64,000 bases of DNA, from assembly GCF_901933205.1 (NCBI RefSeq), contig NC_044574.1:21313733-21377732 (forward strand). The letters are read 5' to 3'. Shown in pieces: positions 1 to 12,360 of the stretch; position 1 is the first letter of the stretch; each line of letters begins with the position of its first letter. Origin of the DNA: Camarhynchus parvulus. Lineage: Eukaryota; Chordata; Aves; Passeriformes; Thraupidae. The notes below the pieces were generated by a model. That model saw only the letters and a list, made by a program, of their open reading frames with translations. It had not been told where the DNA came from and ran no database searches. Position numbers and translations under genes: made by a program.

Positions 1-2049
1 TTTCAAAAGAAATGAAAATTAAAGTTTAGAAACTGTTTTTCTTTTGTCCTGTATGATAGACAGTATTTTCAATAGCAGAAAAAATTATTACTACAGAATA
101 AAATTCTTACTACAGAATAAATGTCCAAATTAACATTTGCATAAAGTAAAAAAATTAAAATCATGAACAGCCGCTGAAGGAAATGGACTTGATATTTTTG
201 AATTCAATGTTTAATTTACAGAAGCTGATATCACGTTTTAGAACATGAGCAACTTGTTCATGGTTATTTCAAACTGATATTAATTTGAAATTTTAGCAAT
301 AAGTTTGGAAAGTCTGCATTTCTTCCCATGATTCTTGACATAATATTTTCTGTTGAAAGTTTGGTAATTTCTTAATTTTAATTGTGTTCTTGCACAAACA
401 ATGCATACATAAGGAGTCTAAAAATTTATTTTGTATACTTTTGCTGTGGTACATTAAAAAAAGTCTCTTCTCAAGCCAGTGCATTTAAATTTATACACAT
501 CCTTAGGCTTTATAGAACTTAGCTGACAAATGCTGTGCTCATGAATATAAGAACACACTTTATTGCTCAGAAAGCATAGAAATAGCATACAAAAAGCTGC
601 TGATCTAAAACTGCTATGGGAGGATCTTTAAGCTTTTGTACGGCAATGAATCCTCACTGTCAATGCACATTATACTGCAAAGTCAACAAGCATTACCCTT
701 GGAGACAAATATTGTAGAACATATGATCCAATAGTCTGGCAAGTAGTTTTCATTATAGTTTATGTATCTTAAAGTGATATAAAATTTTGCTAGTTTTATA
801 AACATTCTGCCACTCTGTGAAAATGTCTTTGAAAGATTTTCACAGTCTGTACCATTCAAGGTCTAATACAACTGACAAGACAATGTCAGGGACAATTTTG
901 AGCTGTTAAAGACCTTGCTTTATTAGATCCCAGTCAGTGCTGACTATAGCAAAAGTGGAGAAAAGATGTTCATTATGTCAGGGAAAAAGTGTTAAAGAGA
1001 AAACAGGGTGCCAGTTCCTTAACCTTCACCAACATAACCTTTCCAAAAATGACAGAAATGTGACAAATTATGAAAAAAAATTATAAAGTATGAGTAGAAA
1101 AAAAAATTATTAGTATGAGTAGACCACAAATTAGACAATGAAAATTAGACAAATTAATTCTTCTGAAGGAATTCAGAAAAAAAACGAGTTTTATACTTTT
1201 TCCTTCTCTGTCTTCTGCCATCAAGTTTTTAGTAGCTTGTGACAAAAAAACACAACAACCTACCAACAAAGTTTAATTATCCACTAGCTTTTGCCTCATG
1301 TACTAGTTATTTTTAAATTTATGTGATCTGAAAAAACAAGATGATAAATCAAGCATATATAGTTACATATTTGTAACTTAGACTAGCACAATTTAAATTA
1401 AAAAAAAAAACCTGTAAGAAACACTAGACAGAATTTAGAGCAAGTCATTATACAAATAATCTAAATTAATAACTAAAAATTTTGGATACAAAAAATATTT
1501 GTAGCTTTGGTTTTGCTTAAATCAACACCGGACACCCAAATCTTATTACTACTGAAAATTATATATTGACTCAAAATCCTATGAAGATAGCTAAATTTAA
1601 ACACTTTAAATTATCTTAGCAGACATTCAATGACAAAAAAATCACCTTCATAACTCAATAGGTGTTATTCCACAGTTATTGGCATTGACATATCTCTCCA
1701 TTAATTTAAGTAAATTTAGCAAATGCTGGTCCAATTTTCTTACTAAATTTAGATCCCTCTGGCTTGATTTTGTATGGCAACACATATGAGAACCCTGTTA
1801 ATCTGTTCACCCAAAGTACTCCATCAGGAGTCTTCAGGGTAGGTATAATTTTGAAATCTTTGGTAACTAATTTTACAAAACAGTTTATTATAACTTTGAA
1901 GTATAATAATGAACAAATGTATTGTTAACAAATAATGTGGATTTGAAACTATTTTAATATCTTGTTTGCTACTTAATCCGTTTACTAATTTGGAATATTT
2001 AAATCAATGTTATATTATGAAACAGGGGAGAAACATTTTTTGATGTATT
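1..2049. other. AT-rich unique DNA, no feature seen
   Basis: This stretch is AT-rich with frequent A- and T-runs and stops in all frames. The short open frames (about 60 codons) have no recognisable motif, no codon pattern and no good splice sites around them. I see no repeat family here. It is most simply intergenic or intronic DNA. Confidence 0.6.
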
Positions 2050-2214
2050 ATTTGGAACAAGCTGCCTAGGGAATCACCAACTCTGGAAGTGTTCAAAAAG
2101 CTTGTGGATGTAGCACTTGGAGATATGACTCCGTGGTGGAGATGATGGTGCTACATTAGCTGTCGAGTTTGATGACCTTGGAGGTCTTTTCCAACTGGAA
2201 ATATTCTATGATTT
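2050..2214 (+). mobile_element. CR1 LINE, 5'-truncated 3' end
   Basis: The piece runs from a sequence resembling the end of CR1 ORF2 (GGAACAAGCTGCCTAGGGAA, then CTGGAAGTGTTCAAAAAG) to the 3' landmark GATGACCTTGGAGGTCTTTT, CCAACTGG and ATTCTATGATT. In CR1 that order is the C-terminal reverse-transcriptase ORF followed by the short 3' tail, so the element is in forward orientation. Only about 165 bp remain, as expected for heavily 5'-truncated avian CR1 copies. Stops and indels break the frame, so it is a dead copy. Confidence 0.8.
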
Positions 2215-5200
2215 AAAATTTTTTCAGGAATAAAATAAGTAATGACTTATTGGAAGTTCTGGCAAAACCAACACTGTTTTGTCCATGAATAGGGATAAAA
2301 TAATGACCACTGTTTAGATTTTTGGTCGTCTCTCAAATATAATGCATAATTGTAATACATTTGCAATACCAAAAAATGCAATTTTTTCTAAATCTAAAAA
2401 CATTCAAACACTTTCAAATCCATTTAATGTTTTGGGATATTTTCCTAACAAAATAATCTCTCAGGTAATATATAATATAAGAACATATACAGATTATTCC
2501 CATTACTGCATATAATTTAAATCTTACAGAAGCACAGTCTGTGCTCATTTGATATCTTAGTCTCATAAAATTTATTTTTGAATGCTACATAACTAAAATA
2601 ATATATAATCACAATCTGTTCTAAAATTCTCTTCTCTTAAACCAAATAAATAAACAAATTTACATTGCTAAATATATCCTTAAGCCTGATATTTGCCTGA
2701 TAAGTGGATTCAACAGACGCTTTTCAAGCCCTGTTTTTTGTGGTTATAGCTATCTCCTTAAAAAGAAAATAAATATTTGAAAATTACAAAAGTGGATTAA
2801 AAGCATTTTATAGAGAGGTTTCTGTACTAGTAGGGATGCTAAACATTTATGGACATGGACAGTTTTTAAACAGTCTAGTACTTTTTATTTCACTATAAAA
2901 CAGAAAAGAAAAATATCCCTAAAACCTCTCAGCACTTTAAGTATTTCCAGTCACAAAACTATGCTTATTCCTAAATTGACTTTGAATAAATCCTAACATC
3001 AACCAATTTTTTAAAAATGACATATTCTATATGGTATGTAGTGTATTTTGCTTGAGTCTGAATAAGACAAATGAGCATACCTGTTGTGTGGAAATAATAA
3101 ATGTATTCTGTACTTACACCATGTCATGCTTTTGTGGCAAATCTTTGTAGCAAAAACAATTAATTAGTATTAGGTTAAAAATGTAAGTGGTGTAAAAATA
3201 ATAAGTCATTTTTATTTCTACTAAATAAAAATGTAACCGGTTAGGCAGTATGTCACTGTCTTCTGTAATCTTATCCTTTACCTCTGTTTGAAGGAAGCCT
3301 TGTTGCCCAGTTTGTGTTTTTAACACAAATATCTGCCTAAATTTGTCTATCTTGTGTGAGAAAAGTGAGGAGACTGAGTTACTATCTTGTAATTTTTTTT
3401 CATGCAAATTTATGACATCTATTTAATGAATTTTTTTAATATTATTAGTAATTTTCTTTTTACATTACATTTTTCTGTGCCCTTCATCTATAACAGTAAT
3501 GCAGAATTAATGTTCTATTTTTCCCTGCTGAATATCAAGAAATAAGATAATTCTTCCTATCTATCTTTTTAATTGCTTCTCAATTAGAAATAAAGTACCA
3601 GTTCTGTGACTAGAGTGGGCCATGGTAGCAATGGAGATCTGACTGAAGAAAATCTGCTTCTAAAGCTACTGCAGCTTTTAATGAGTATTTAACTTCCTAG
3701 GTGACTCAGTTAACTCTTCTTTATCAACCCAGCCCTTTGGATTGTGGCTCCTGGACAGTAATAAGATGATTTCCCTGTTGTAATCCTTCCCTGATCACCC
3801 TCTAGAACAGAACTTTTGTAGTATAAGGCACTACCTGGCCAGATCATGAGAATTCAAAGCCAGCACTAGCAGACCATGACAGAAGGAAAACGCCAAACTG
3901 GCTTGACCTTGCTAATACACTGTAGTGAAAATAATATCTCCTTCCCTTTAGACAAAACTAAAATATTTGTATATATGGACCTAGTAAATAAGAATTTTGT
4001 GAGATTTTCACCCCCTAGGATATTTGCTCTGGCAATAACCAAGGGATGATAAAGAAAATTGTGATGGCATTTTACTGTGTATACTAGGGAGATAAGGAAA
4101 GAAGTAAGCAGATCTTAACAACAAGAACATTTGAAACTACAAATTATTCTGCTGCTGCAAATTACTACTTTTTTATGCAAACAATATCAAAAGCACAGAT
4201 TCAAACCAAGATTTTTGCTTCTTAGTGGAAACTGATTAAATTACAAATGCTGCTCCTCTGCACTAGGAGTAGACCTTTTTAACTCTTCTATTCAAAAAAG
4301 CACTTCACTTCTTATCAGGAAATCTGAGTATTTGATTAAGTGTCTTTCAATTTGGAATGGTTTTGAATGTTTTTTAACATTCTGGGTATTTTTTTTTTTA
4401 AGTGATTAAATAAAATAAACTGAGAAACAAATAATTTTCCCCCCATTTTCCTCAGAATGGGTGACTTATTTTCACTTTAAAAGACTCTGTGGCTTATTTG
4501 GTACAGTTAATGCTTTAGTATCTCCAAAACATTTCTTTTAAACCTCAGTGGCCATTCCTTGTCTATATGGGTGTAGCTATATGCCCAAAAACATATTGAA
4601 CCTGACTTCATTTAAGGGTTAAAAATATTTCCAGATCTGTGTAATGCCAAATATAGGATATCTTAAGGCTCCAAACTTAATTCTTGAGCCTCTTAGAATT
4701 ATTACACAAATAATACTGACACATTAAGAGACTATACACATTTCCATGAAAGCTGCAAACATAAATACCAGCTTCACCATGACAAAGAGTGGCAGTCATT
4801 TTTGATACCTGCATGCACAGACAGAAGGAATAAAAAAAGGAAAGACAAACATACCCCATTACATATATATTTATCTACTTTCAGAGATCTGGAATAATTG
4901 TCAAGAGAAAATAACGTTTTAACTTTGTTTCATAATGATGTATTTATACTTTCTGTTTGTCTTTGCAACATACAACTTTATCAATTTACAAAAGCTCCAC
5001 ATGTGTTTCCATATTGATTAATTTGTGGTTTTTAGCACAAATTAAGATTGCTAGAGCTATTTCTTTTTCTTTTGTATGATTCTTTAAGAGAACCATTAGT
5101 AAATACAAAGAAATAAAAAAATGTACACCCCCAAATACCAGTGAGACTTATTTAGCCTTCAACTTTCTAGAACTTAAATTATGTAATGAGAAATTCTAGG

Positions 5201-6045
5201 ACAGTATTAATAAAGATTTTCTTCTTGAAGTCAAATGTGGTTTAGATGTGTTATTTTTGTTGTGCTAAGAAATTTGCCTGAAATTTCCGCTTCAAGATCC
5301 ATATTTGAAAAATGCCTTAACTTTCACAAAAATGAATTCAAGGGGACATGAAATTTCACATTATGTACACTACTTTTGTCAGTTTCATTAATTCTGAGGC
5401 TATATTTGCCAAAACTAGGATATGTGAAGTAGACTCAAAATGCAAATGACAGATTGAGAAGAGAAGTGAAGAGGGAAGAAAAAACTTGTTTTGTAGCATC
5501 AGTTCAAATGCTTTGATGTCTAGCTGATAGAGAAAAAATGTTCATGGAATAAAAACAGGTTACAAAATCTCTTCCAAAAGTCAGTGCAAAATTTGAAAGA
5601 ACAGCTTCAAATGTGGTTCTGTGAATCCTAAATTATTTTATTGTTTAATTACTGTGCTTCAACTTATTAACTTAAAAAGTAGAAAAATATCTCAGAAACT
5701 AAAGAAAAAGCATTTTATATTAAGCAGCTCATATGGATCCTTTTGTCTCTACTAGTGTAACTGTGTGCTATATAAAAAATCCAAAACCATCTCATTGCTT
5801 TTTTTGCACTCTGGCAAATCCTGTATAAGAAGTGATGGAGTTGTGATGCAATAAGATAAAGGTATGAAAAAAAATTGCTAATAGAAAACTGTAACTTTCA
5901 AAACAGACACTGGTCTGCAGAATTGTCTCCTTTCCTTAATATAATTTTAATCATTTGCATAAAACTTTAGCTCCTTAACTTCATAAAATTCAGACTATAT
6001 TCATAACACATCTAAGTTCTCATTGTATTTTTGGATTTTGTTCTA
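2215..6045. other. AT-rich unique DNA
   Basis: No gene, RNA or clear repeat is seen. The interval 3600-3930 is somewhat less AT-rich and more complex than its surroundings, but I recognise neither a repeat family nor a coding exon in it. Short minus-strand open frames at 3114-3407 and 4677-4859 have no flanking splice signals or motifs and look like chance. Confidence 0.5.
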
Positions 6046-6069
6046 AATATATATATATATATATATATT
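6046..6069. repeat. (AT)n microsatellite
   Basis: A run of about 12 uninterrupted AT dinucleotides. It is a simple repeat, probably length-polymorphic, with no gene next to it. Confidence 0.9.
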
Positions 6070-7463
6070 AAAGATAATTAAATTAAATCTATTTGATTTT
6101 ATATACATCAATGTACACGCTTAATATGTATTAGTTTTTAAACCACAGAGGGAACAAAATATTTTAAATATGCTAAAATTTGATTTAAAATATCTACTGT
6201 GGAAGGGGATTTTTTAAAAAAGGAAAACAAATTACTGAACTTAATGTTTGAAAATTATTAATTAAAACAACTATTGCATTTAAAAATGTATGTTATTTTT
6301 TGAAAATAATCCTCACTGCTGATTCTTGAACACAATATCATTATGACTAATGAAATGAATATATTTTGACACAATGTTTCAAAAACAATTGAAAGTCTTG
6401 AAAATCATCTCCAGTTTCTCAAACACAAAAGGAAATTTCTGTATTTTCACATTTGCCAAGATGTTATTTGATTGACATTTCCAATTGGATAGTCTTAAAT
6501 ATAGTTTTATAAGTTGAAAACCAGCAATGTTTCTGGCATATATATATTATGCTGTATATAGATTTATTTTGTAAAGCACCTTCTTGTGCATTGGAGGGGA
6601 AGTGATTTAACTGGTGCATAAAATAGTATTTTCCCAGATATATTTTATTCTTATCTTTATAAAACTTTACTTAAATTTTTAAAAAAACTGAAACCATTAT
6701 TTAAAATTATGTAAATGCCCTTACTGCCAGATTAGGGTTAGGATTTTCAAATGTTTATGTGAAGTTCGTAATTGTAAGAGATTAGAGTAGTAAAAGGTAA
6801 AGCAAAGTAAAAAAAAAATATGAGGAAAAAATATGGCAACATGCAAAGATGGCACATTTGTAAAAAATGTTTGGTCAATAACCTCTAGTTTCTCAGCCAA
6901 TATTAGTAACTAAAACCAAACAGTGTACACAATGGAATTAGGATAGACTTGGTGGAGGATGGAAAATGCAGGTATTGTAAGAGTATGTAAGGTCAATATA
7001 ATTCACAATATTATTTAATGCTTTGCTCTGAGATAGAGATATTTTCATATATGTTCTGTATTCTATGCATTTTCAGATACATATTTAGTTTATTTTAAAC
7101 ATTTTCAACCTATTTAGCCAATGCGCAGACTATTCAATCAGTGTCTTAGAATATTTTGTGGATCTGCAACACATAAAATGAAGCCAGTAGAGGCTTTCCC
7201 ACTTTAGAGAAAAGGAATTCTCAATGTAAACATAAAACAACTTTTCTTCCATTTCCCTTAGAAATAAGGCCAGATGCCATGTTTCTATTTTTTTAAATTA
7301 TGACGCCAAACTTTGCTAGGTAGATGGAGGTTTGTAGGGCTAAAATTCCTTGTCTTGATATGTACTGAATGGCTAGAAAAAATAACATTCTGACTGGAAT
7401 CCTTGAGAGGCTGTAAAGTTAATGGTAAATGACTCAGATAATGGGCGTGAGCTTTGCCAATGA
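6070..7463. other. AT-rich unique DNA, no feature seen
   Basis: Homopolymer-rich, AT-rich sequence with no recognisable gene or repeat. The composition becomes a little richer in GC from about 7300 onward, where the next repeat begins. Confidence 0.5.
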
Positions 7464-7960
7464 TGTGTGAAGTAACAGCTCAGGTGCAGAGGGCACGGGC
7501 ACCTGAGGATGACCACAACAAAAATCAAGGCTTATTTAGCAACAAGCTGGAGTTTGAGCCAAAGGAAAGAGGTCAGTAAGAGGCAGATGATGTGAGGCGG
7601 GATAGTTCTTACCATGCCATAGTCTTCCCTTACACAATTGGCTCAATTGTAAAACTTGCCCCTGAGGGGAAGGTATCGGAACATTGACTTTACTCGTCCC
7701 TTCTGATGGGGCATAACTGGCTCAATTACACTGACATAAAAGACAGCTGCCATGTCTTAGAAGGTATCATAAACCACCAAAGACACCCAAAGTCCACAAA
7801 ACTTGTTTCTGGGGCCTTCTACTAGCACAGTCCGCAGTGTTGCAACAGACAGTGTAAAACCCCCTCCAGGGGAAGTACCTGGGTGTTCCCATGTGAATCT
7901 AAACATACATCAACCCACTGAACTTTGTGTTCCCTGGGCTTCATCCACCCCCAACCAATC
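7464..7960 (-). mobile_element. LTR-like repeat, family A copy 1
   Basis: Read on the minus strand this block aligns in order with 60150-60548 on the plus strand and in part with 48838-49005 on the minus strand. Shared landmarks in order are a GGGAACACCC / GGGAGCACCC motif, CTAGTAGAAGGCCCC / CTGGTGGAAGGCCCA, GGTTTATGATACCTTCTAA / GGTTTATAATACCTTCTAA, ATCAGAAGGGA, then TGTGGTCAT and GCACCTG(A/G)GCTGTT. On the minus strand an AATAAG that may be a decayed poly(A) signal precedes a tail ending in CTGTTACTTCACA, which fits an LTR with R and U5 at its 3' end. No protein is encoded. I cannot name the family. An alternative is a non-autonomous element that is not an LTR. Confidence 0.55.
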
Positions 7961-9954
7961 AAGACTGCAGTCATCATTTCGACCAATGGACGTCTAAATT
8001 GCAAAATCAAGTCTCATCCACATGTAGTGATTTCTTTCTACTCTTATTCGTTCTTTCTCTTTCTTTTCCTTATACATTTTCTTAAGTGTTATTTTCATGC
8101 TCTTATATTACTATTACAGATTACTATTAATAATGATCAATACCTCCTTTCCGCTGTAACAAAATTGTTCTAACAGAAACACTACATACATATATAGGTA
8201 TGTGTTTTCATAAACACAAATAATTCAGTGTTATTTCACTCTAATCTGCCCCAAGAGATCTATTAACAAAACCTTGAATTACCCTAGCCTTCAGGGGGAG
8301 ATCATAACAATCAACAGCGATTGTGAAAGTACAGAGAGTGACTCTTCTTTCTGTCTACAAAATACAGCATTGGCTTTAAAAAGGAAAATGAATCCCAAAA
8401 GATGGCCCAAAACTCTGCAAAGAGATTTTGCTTGACTAAAATCACTGTGAATTTTCAGGAATTCCAACAAAGATGCCAACATTTTCCTCAGCTGGATGCT
8501 GTTTTTTTCTTCTTCTTGAGCTGAAAGCCAGTGTCACTCTGTTTCTGTTGATAAAAACTCTCATCATATTTTTTTTGAGTTTTCCTTGGAAGGCATTAAT
8601 ACTTCCATTGTACTCTGCCCTTTTGGTAATGGATGCACTTTGAGATCAAAAAAGAGAAAATATGGGTTTCAGACCCTCAGGAAAAAAAAAATAATTTTGG
8701 GAATGTAATTTCATCTGAAAGTTACACTTATCTGAATGAATGCATCAAATATTTGAATCAGCATTTAATATGTACTGGTGAAACAAGTGAAAAATAAATG
8801 AAGGAAAGCAGGAAAATCAATCTTGAAAATGTGTCAGGATGTCATGAACCCACTGTAGCCCTATAATTTGAAATGTGTAATGTTTAACAATAGATATTTC
8901 TCACTGTAAGGAAGACATCCTTAAACTCAAAAATTGCCTGCAGTGTGACTTAGAGCTCTAAAGAATCACCTGTTTCCTGAGGATCTGTTGAATGCATGAT
9001 TTCTCAAATGCTGAAGCATCAACTAAGATTCTCCACAACACATCCCATTCTGTTTCTCAATTGTCTTTTTTAGTGTTCCAGAATCCTGTGTCATGCTTGG
9101 AATGATGATCCATAACGTGCAACTAAATAAAAACAATAAATTATATACTAAATCTTGGAATTGCTCATCTCTAAAAATTATTTTCAACTATTCCTACTAA
9201 ATGTCAAGTCATGACAAAATGTGATTGCCATACAATAGAACTGATTTTAATATTTGAAATAGCATGTACCGAAAATGTTTGATGGATTAATTTCTAGAAA
9301 CTAAGCATCTGCTTCAACTTAGCGTCTAAGATTAGAAAAACAAAACAAAACACACTTTCACGTTAATTGGGCAGATGGAGAGCACAGAATTTGAAATTAA
9401 AATACAGTAATTGATCAGGATTGCAATGATGCTAATTCCAATTAAAAGAACACTAACAAGACAAATGTTCACTTGAAATCAATATCATGGTAATGAGGGG
9501 GTCTATATCTTGCTGTCTTTGCTGATTTATTTCCACAAGCACTGATTTTCAAACAGAGTTTACCTGCCAAGATAACTACTCAAAATAAATGATGATGCAG
9601 ATAGATAATTAGAAGAATGTTGGAGGAGGACTATAGTCAGTCACTGGAATGACACCACTTAGGATGATAAAATATCTGTTTTTATTGTAGTTGTAACTTA
9701 GCAGCTATGCAAAACACAGTATTTCAATTTACAAATAGTAATGAAAGTGAAAAATAATATTTAATGGCTCTTTCTCCAAAGTAAGATAATCTTCTACAAT
9801 AGTTAATATTAGGTTGTTAATTTGTTAGATTGTTAATACTAGACACCCAGTGATTATAATATTAAATTGATTAAAAGTTTGAAAATGTAGGATTATATTT
9901 AATTTGCTTTTGTAAATTACGTCCTATATTTATATTTATAAGAAGCCCTTATAG
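7961..9954. other. AT-rich unique DNA with possible conserved non-coding block
   Basis: No gene or named repeat is seen. Between about 9290 and 9630 the sequence lacks homopolymer runs and holds several TAAT/ATTA homeodomain-type cores (for example TTAATTGG, GTAATTGATC and CCAATTAAAAG). That is the texture often seen in conserved developmental enhancers, but conservation cannot be tested here. Confidence 0.35.
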
Positions 9955-10276
9955 GGGGGTACTGTGTAGCTCAGATGGTACACACCAACATCTTGACTAT
10001 GGCTTAGCAGTGTTTGCACAGCATGAAGATTGTAACTACTATGCATACTGAGGTTCTAATCCCCAGGAAGTAGGTGGACATTACTTGCTGAGAAGTACAG
10101 AATAAATATTTTTGGTATAATTTGCTTCTGTGTGCAGCCTTTGCTTCTCTTTATTAAAATGCCTTTATCTCGACCTGCAAGTTTTTAATCTTATTTTCTT
10201 CCCCTATCTGCTGATGAGGTGAGTGGGAGGACATCTTACTTGACACCTGAAGGCCAAAAAAGGTCAACCCACCACA
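9955..10276 (+). mobile_element. LTR-like fragment with tRNA-like boxes
   Basis: The 3' part has an AATAAA at 10101-10106, then a CTTTATCTCGACC segment, a purine-rich stretch and a final GGTCAACCCACCACA. That order resembles the R-U5 end of an avian endogenous-retrovirus LTR, and a related but diverged end occurs at 30842-31010. The 5' part contains a perfect RNA polymerase III A-box-like string TAGCTCAGATGG (9967-9978) and a B-box-like GGTTCTAATCC (10052-10062). Between them lie GCTTAGCA and TTTGCAC, both like tRNA-Ala anticodon loops. The box spacing (about 85 bp) is too long for an intact tRNA, so this is a tRNA-derived fossil or chance inside the LTR, not a functional tRNA gene. Confidence 0.45.
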
Positions 10277-11590
10277 GTCCTATTAGTAATGTTTCTATTT
10301 TATACCTAAGATAAAATTTATAATACAGTCTAGAAAGCAAATATAAGCAGACTCTATCAATGACATCAGGTGCTATGACAAAGTAAGAATGAATACACAA
10401 TTATAAAACATTTTCCCTATACTACTACTAAGTAACTTTACTATTAACTACTAACTTTATCACTGTGCTGTAAAATGTTTTAGCCACAAAGTTAAGCTCC
10501 TACATATCAGCCATTTCTTAAACTATTTCATATCTCCTTAGGCAGCAATTATTGTTGGCAACAGGTACATTAAATACAGCTTGTTTTCTGGACCTTAAAG
10601 GTTCATTTCTGTTCCTAGTATATACAGTAACAGTTCACAGCACATTTATAGTCTGTAGTTTGTAGTTTCCAAATTCTCAGATGTGTATGTCTTTGAGAAT
10701 TACATCATGCATAATAATTAAGTATACTTCCAATGCTGTCTTGAATTCACTTTTCTTGAAAAATAATCACTCATTCATAACTTAATTTGGTTTGAAATTA
10801 TTATGTTAAAATGCCAGTGTAGACCTATTAGCAGAATAGTGTTAACACAAATGTCAGAAAAAGTACAGGGGGTCTGGAATTTTTTATGCAGAAAATATTT
10901 TTTATTCAAAAAATATTTAGAAGTATCATCATTGATATTTGATGTCATACCAAGATCAAATGTAAGATATAATAGCACATCACCATTGCTCACTAATATA
11001 AACAACATTTTTAAACACAAAATATGAAATTTAGAGGTTAGGACAAGTAAATTACCTCTCTGCTCAGTGCATTTGTCTGCAAATCTCTCTACAGTAAATT
11101 TCACTTACAAACTCTGTTTTATGTACTATGGCTCTTTTTCCATTGTTCTAACTTAATGTTAAAGCAGCTAAATATTGGAAAGTGTGAAAGACAAACATTT
11201 AAATGATTCTGTTCCTCATTCATCTGGGATAGGGAACACAAATCTAAGACCAAGAGTTAACATGCTTTAAGAAGCACCAGTCTGGGATTTTCACATGCTT
11301 CAGAAACTAATGGCTATTTTCAGACACTAACAGCTATTTTCATAGCTAGACTTATGACTGTTTTATGATTTGTAAGAGCACTAAAACTCTTGAAGCATGA
11401 TTTTAATATTACACTTATTAATATTTATTCCTTATATATTTGTAAATTATAGGGCCAGGAAGCATCACTGTGGTGATCTACTTTGACCTCCTGCAAAAAT
11501 CAGAAGTTACTTAGAAGTTAAGCAATTTAAATTTCCTAATTCTCATTAAAAATTTGAGATTTTGTAAGGAAACTAATCACAGCAATATGT
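10277..11590. other. AT-rich unique DNA, no feature seen
   Basis: No convincing gene. A minus-strand open frame at 10775-11104 begins with a non-ATG codon (GTG) and overlaps a plus-strand open frame in the same place. Neither has motifs or splice context, so both look like chance. Confidence 0.5.
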
Positions 11591-11770
11591 CATAGAATCA
11601 CAGAATCTTTCAAGATTAAAGGGATCATCAAGTATATTTGCCTGCTCCTCACATGACAAATATCTTGCGCAGTCAGAATTTCTTCAACTACCAAGTCATT
11701 TACCTGCCAGGTGCTATCTTCTATGTAGAATTCGTGTTTGTCCACATCAATATGTGAGTGGATAGCTGTG
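11591..11770 (-). mobile_element. Old CR1-like 3' end (diverged)
   Basis: The forward strand shows TCATAGAATCACAGAATC, then GGGATCATCAAGT and TGCCTGCTCCTCAC. This is the reverse complement of a CR1 3' tail (GATGATCCC... GATTCTGTGATTCTATGA). The remainder is too diverged to place confidently, so the inner boundary is approximate. It appears to be an ancient copy. Confidence 0.5.
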
Positions 11771-12268
11771 TTCTGGGCAAAAATTACTTAAGCGACAAAA
11801 ATGAGGTCATTGTGGTTCCTAGTGAAAAACCTTGCTTGCAGTTTGTTATTGCTCTCAACCCTCTGCTCTTTGACTGTTGATTGAACAGTAGAAAATGTCA
11901 TAGAACCTAACTAGCCAGTGTAAATAATGCCATTTGTCTATTGCAACTTTTTTATTGGTTTCCCTTAGCTTGTAGTAAAACACCTGCAGTTTTTTGTTCA
12001 TTAACTCATTAACTTAATCATTATATATAAGGAATGTCCAGCTTTGACAAAATACAAAATTATCTTCCAAGTATGGCCTGTATTCTTACTTACTAGTATC
12101 TAAACAATGTAAAATAGAAATTTGGCATGTATTAGAAGTTACCATGTGTTCATCCACTGAATGATAACTTTCCATGGAACTGTATTGATACTTATTTATC
12201 AATAAGCAAACTAGCTTACTTTCAAAGACAGAAGAATATAGTATTTCAAACTATTTTTATTTACACAG
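11771..12268. other. Unique DNA upstream of candidate exon
   Basis: AT-rich sequence with no repeat recognised. Its last 25 bases are pyrimidine-rich and end in TTTACACAG, the potential 3' splice site for the next entry. No CpG island or core promoter is seen, so if that exon is real it would be a second or later exon of a transcript starting elsewhere. Confidence 0.4.
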
Positions 12269-12360
12269 AAGTTACAGCACAGGAAAAGCACATATACAAG
12301 CTGCCACCCTGACAAGGATGTGTTTATTCGCCCAAGTCCTGATTTTACTCATATTGCAAG
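12269..12360 (+). CDS. Candidate first coding exon, signal-peptide-like start
   Basis: Seen directly: a T-rich tract ending CACAG at 12268, a 92-bp segment, and the strong 5' splice site CAAG/GTATGT at 12360/12361. Inside, an ATG at 12318 (A at position -3, GG before it) opens a frame that stays open to the donor and reads MCLFAQVLILLILQ, leaving one base (phase 1). A short polar start followed by an uninterrupted hydrophobic run is what a secretory signal peptide looks like. A signal-peptide exon ending in phase 1 is common in genes for cell-surface and secreted proteins. Inference: 12269-12317 would be 5' untranslated sequence and the rest of the gene lies downstream, perhaps beyond the window. 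I do not recognise the protein and found no matching second exon. Chance formation of so short an exon is quite possible. Confidence 0.33.

Noticed and set aside
9961..10070. Functional tRNA gene
   Set aside because: A and B box strings are present but about 85 bp apart, no acceptor stem pairs, and no pol III terminator follows at the right place.
10775..11104. 109-codon minus-strand open frame
   Set aside because: It has a non-ATG start (GTG), overlaps an opposing open frame, and has no motifs.
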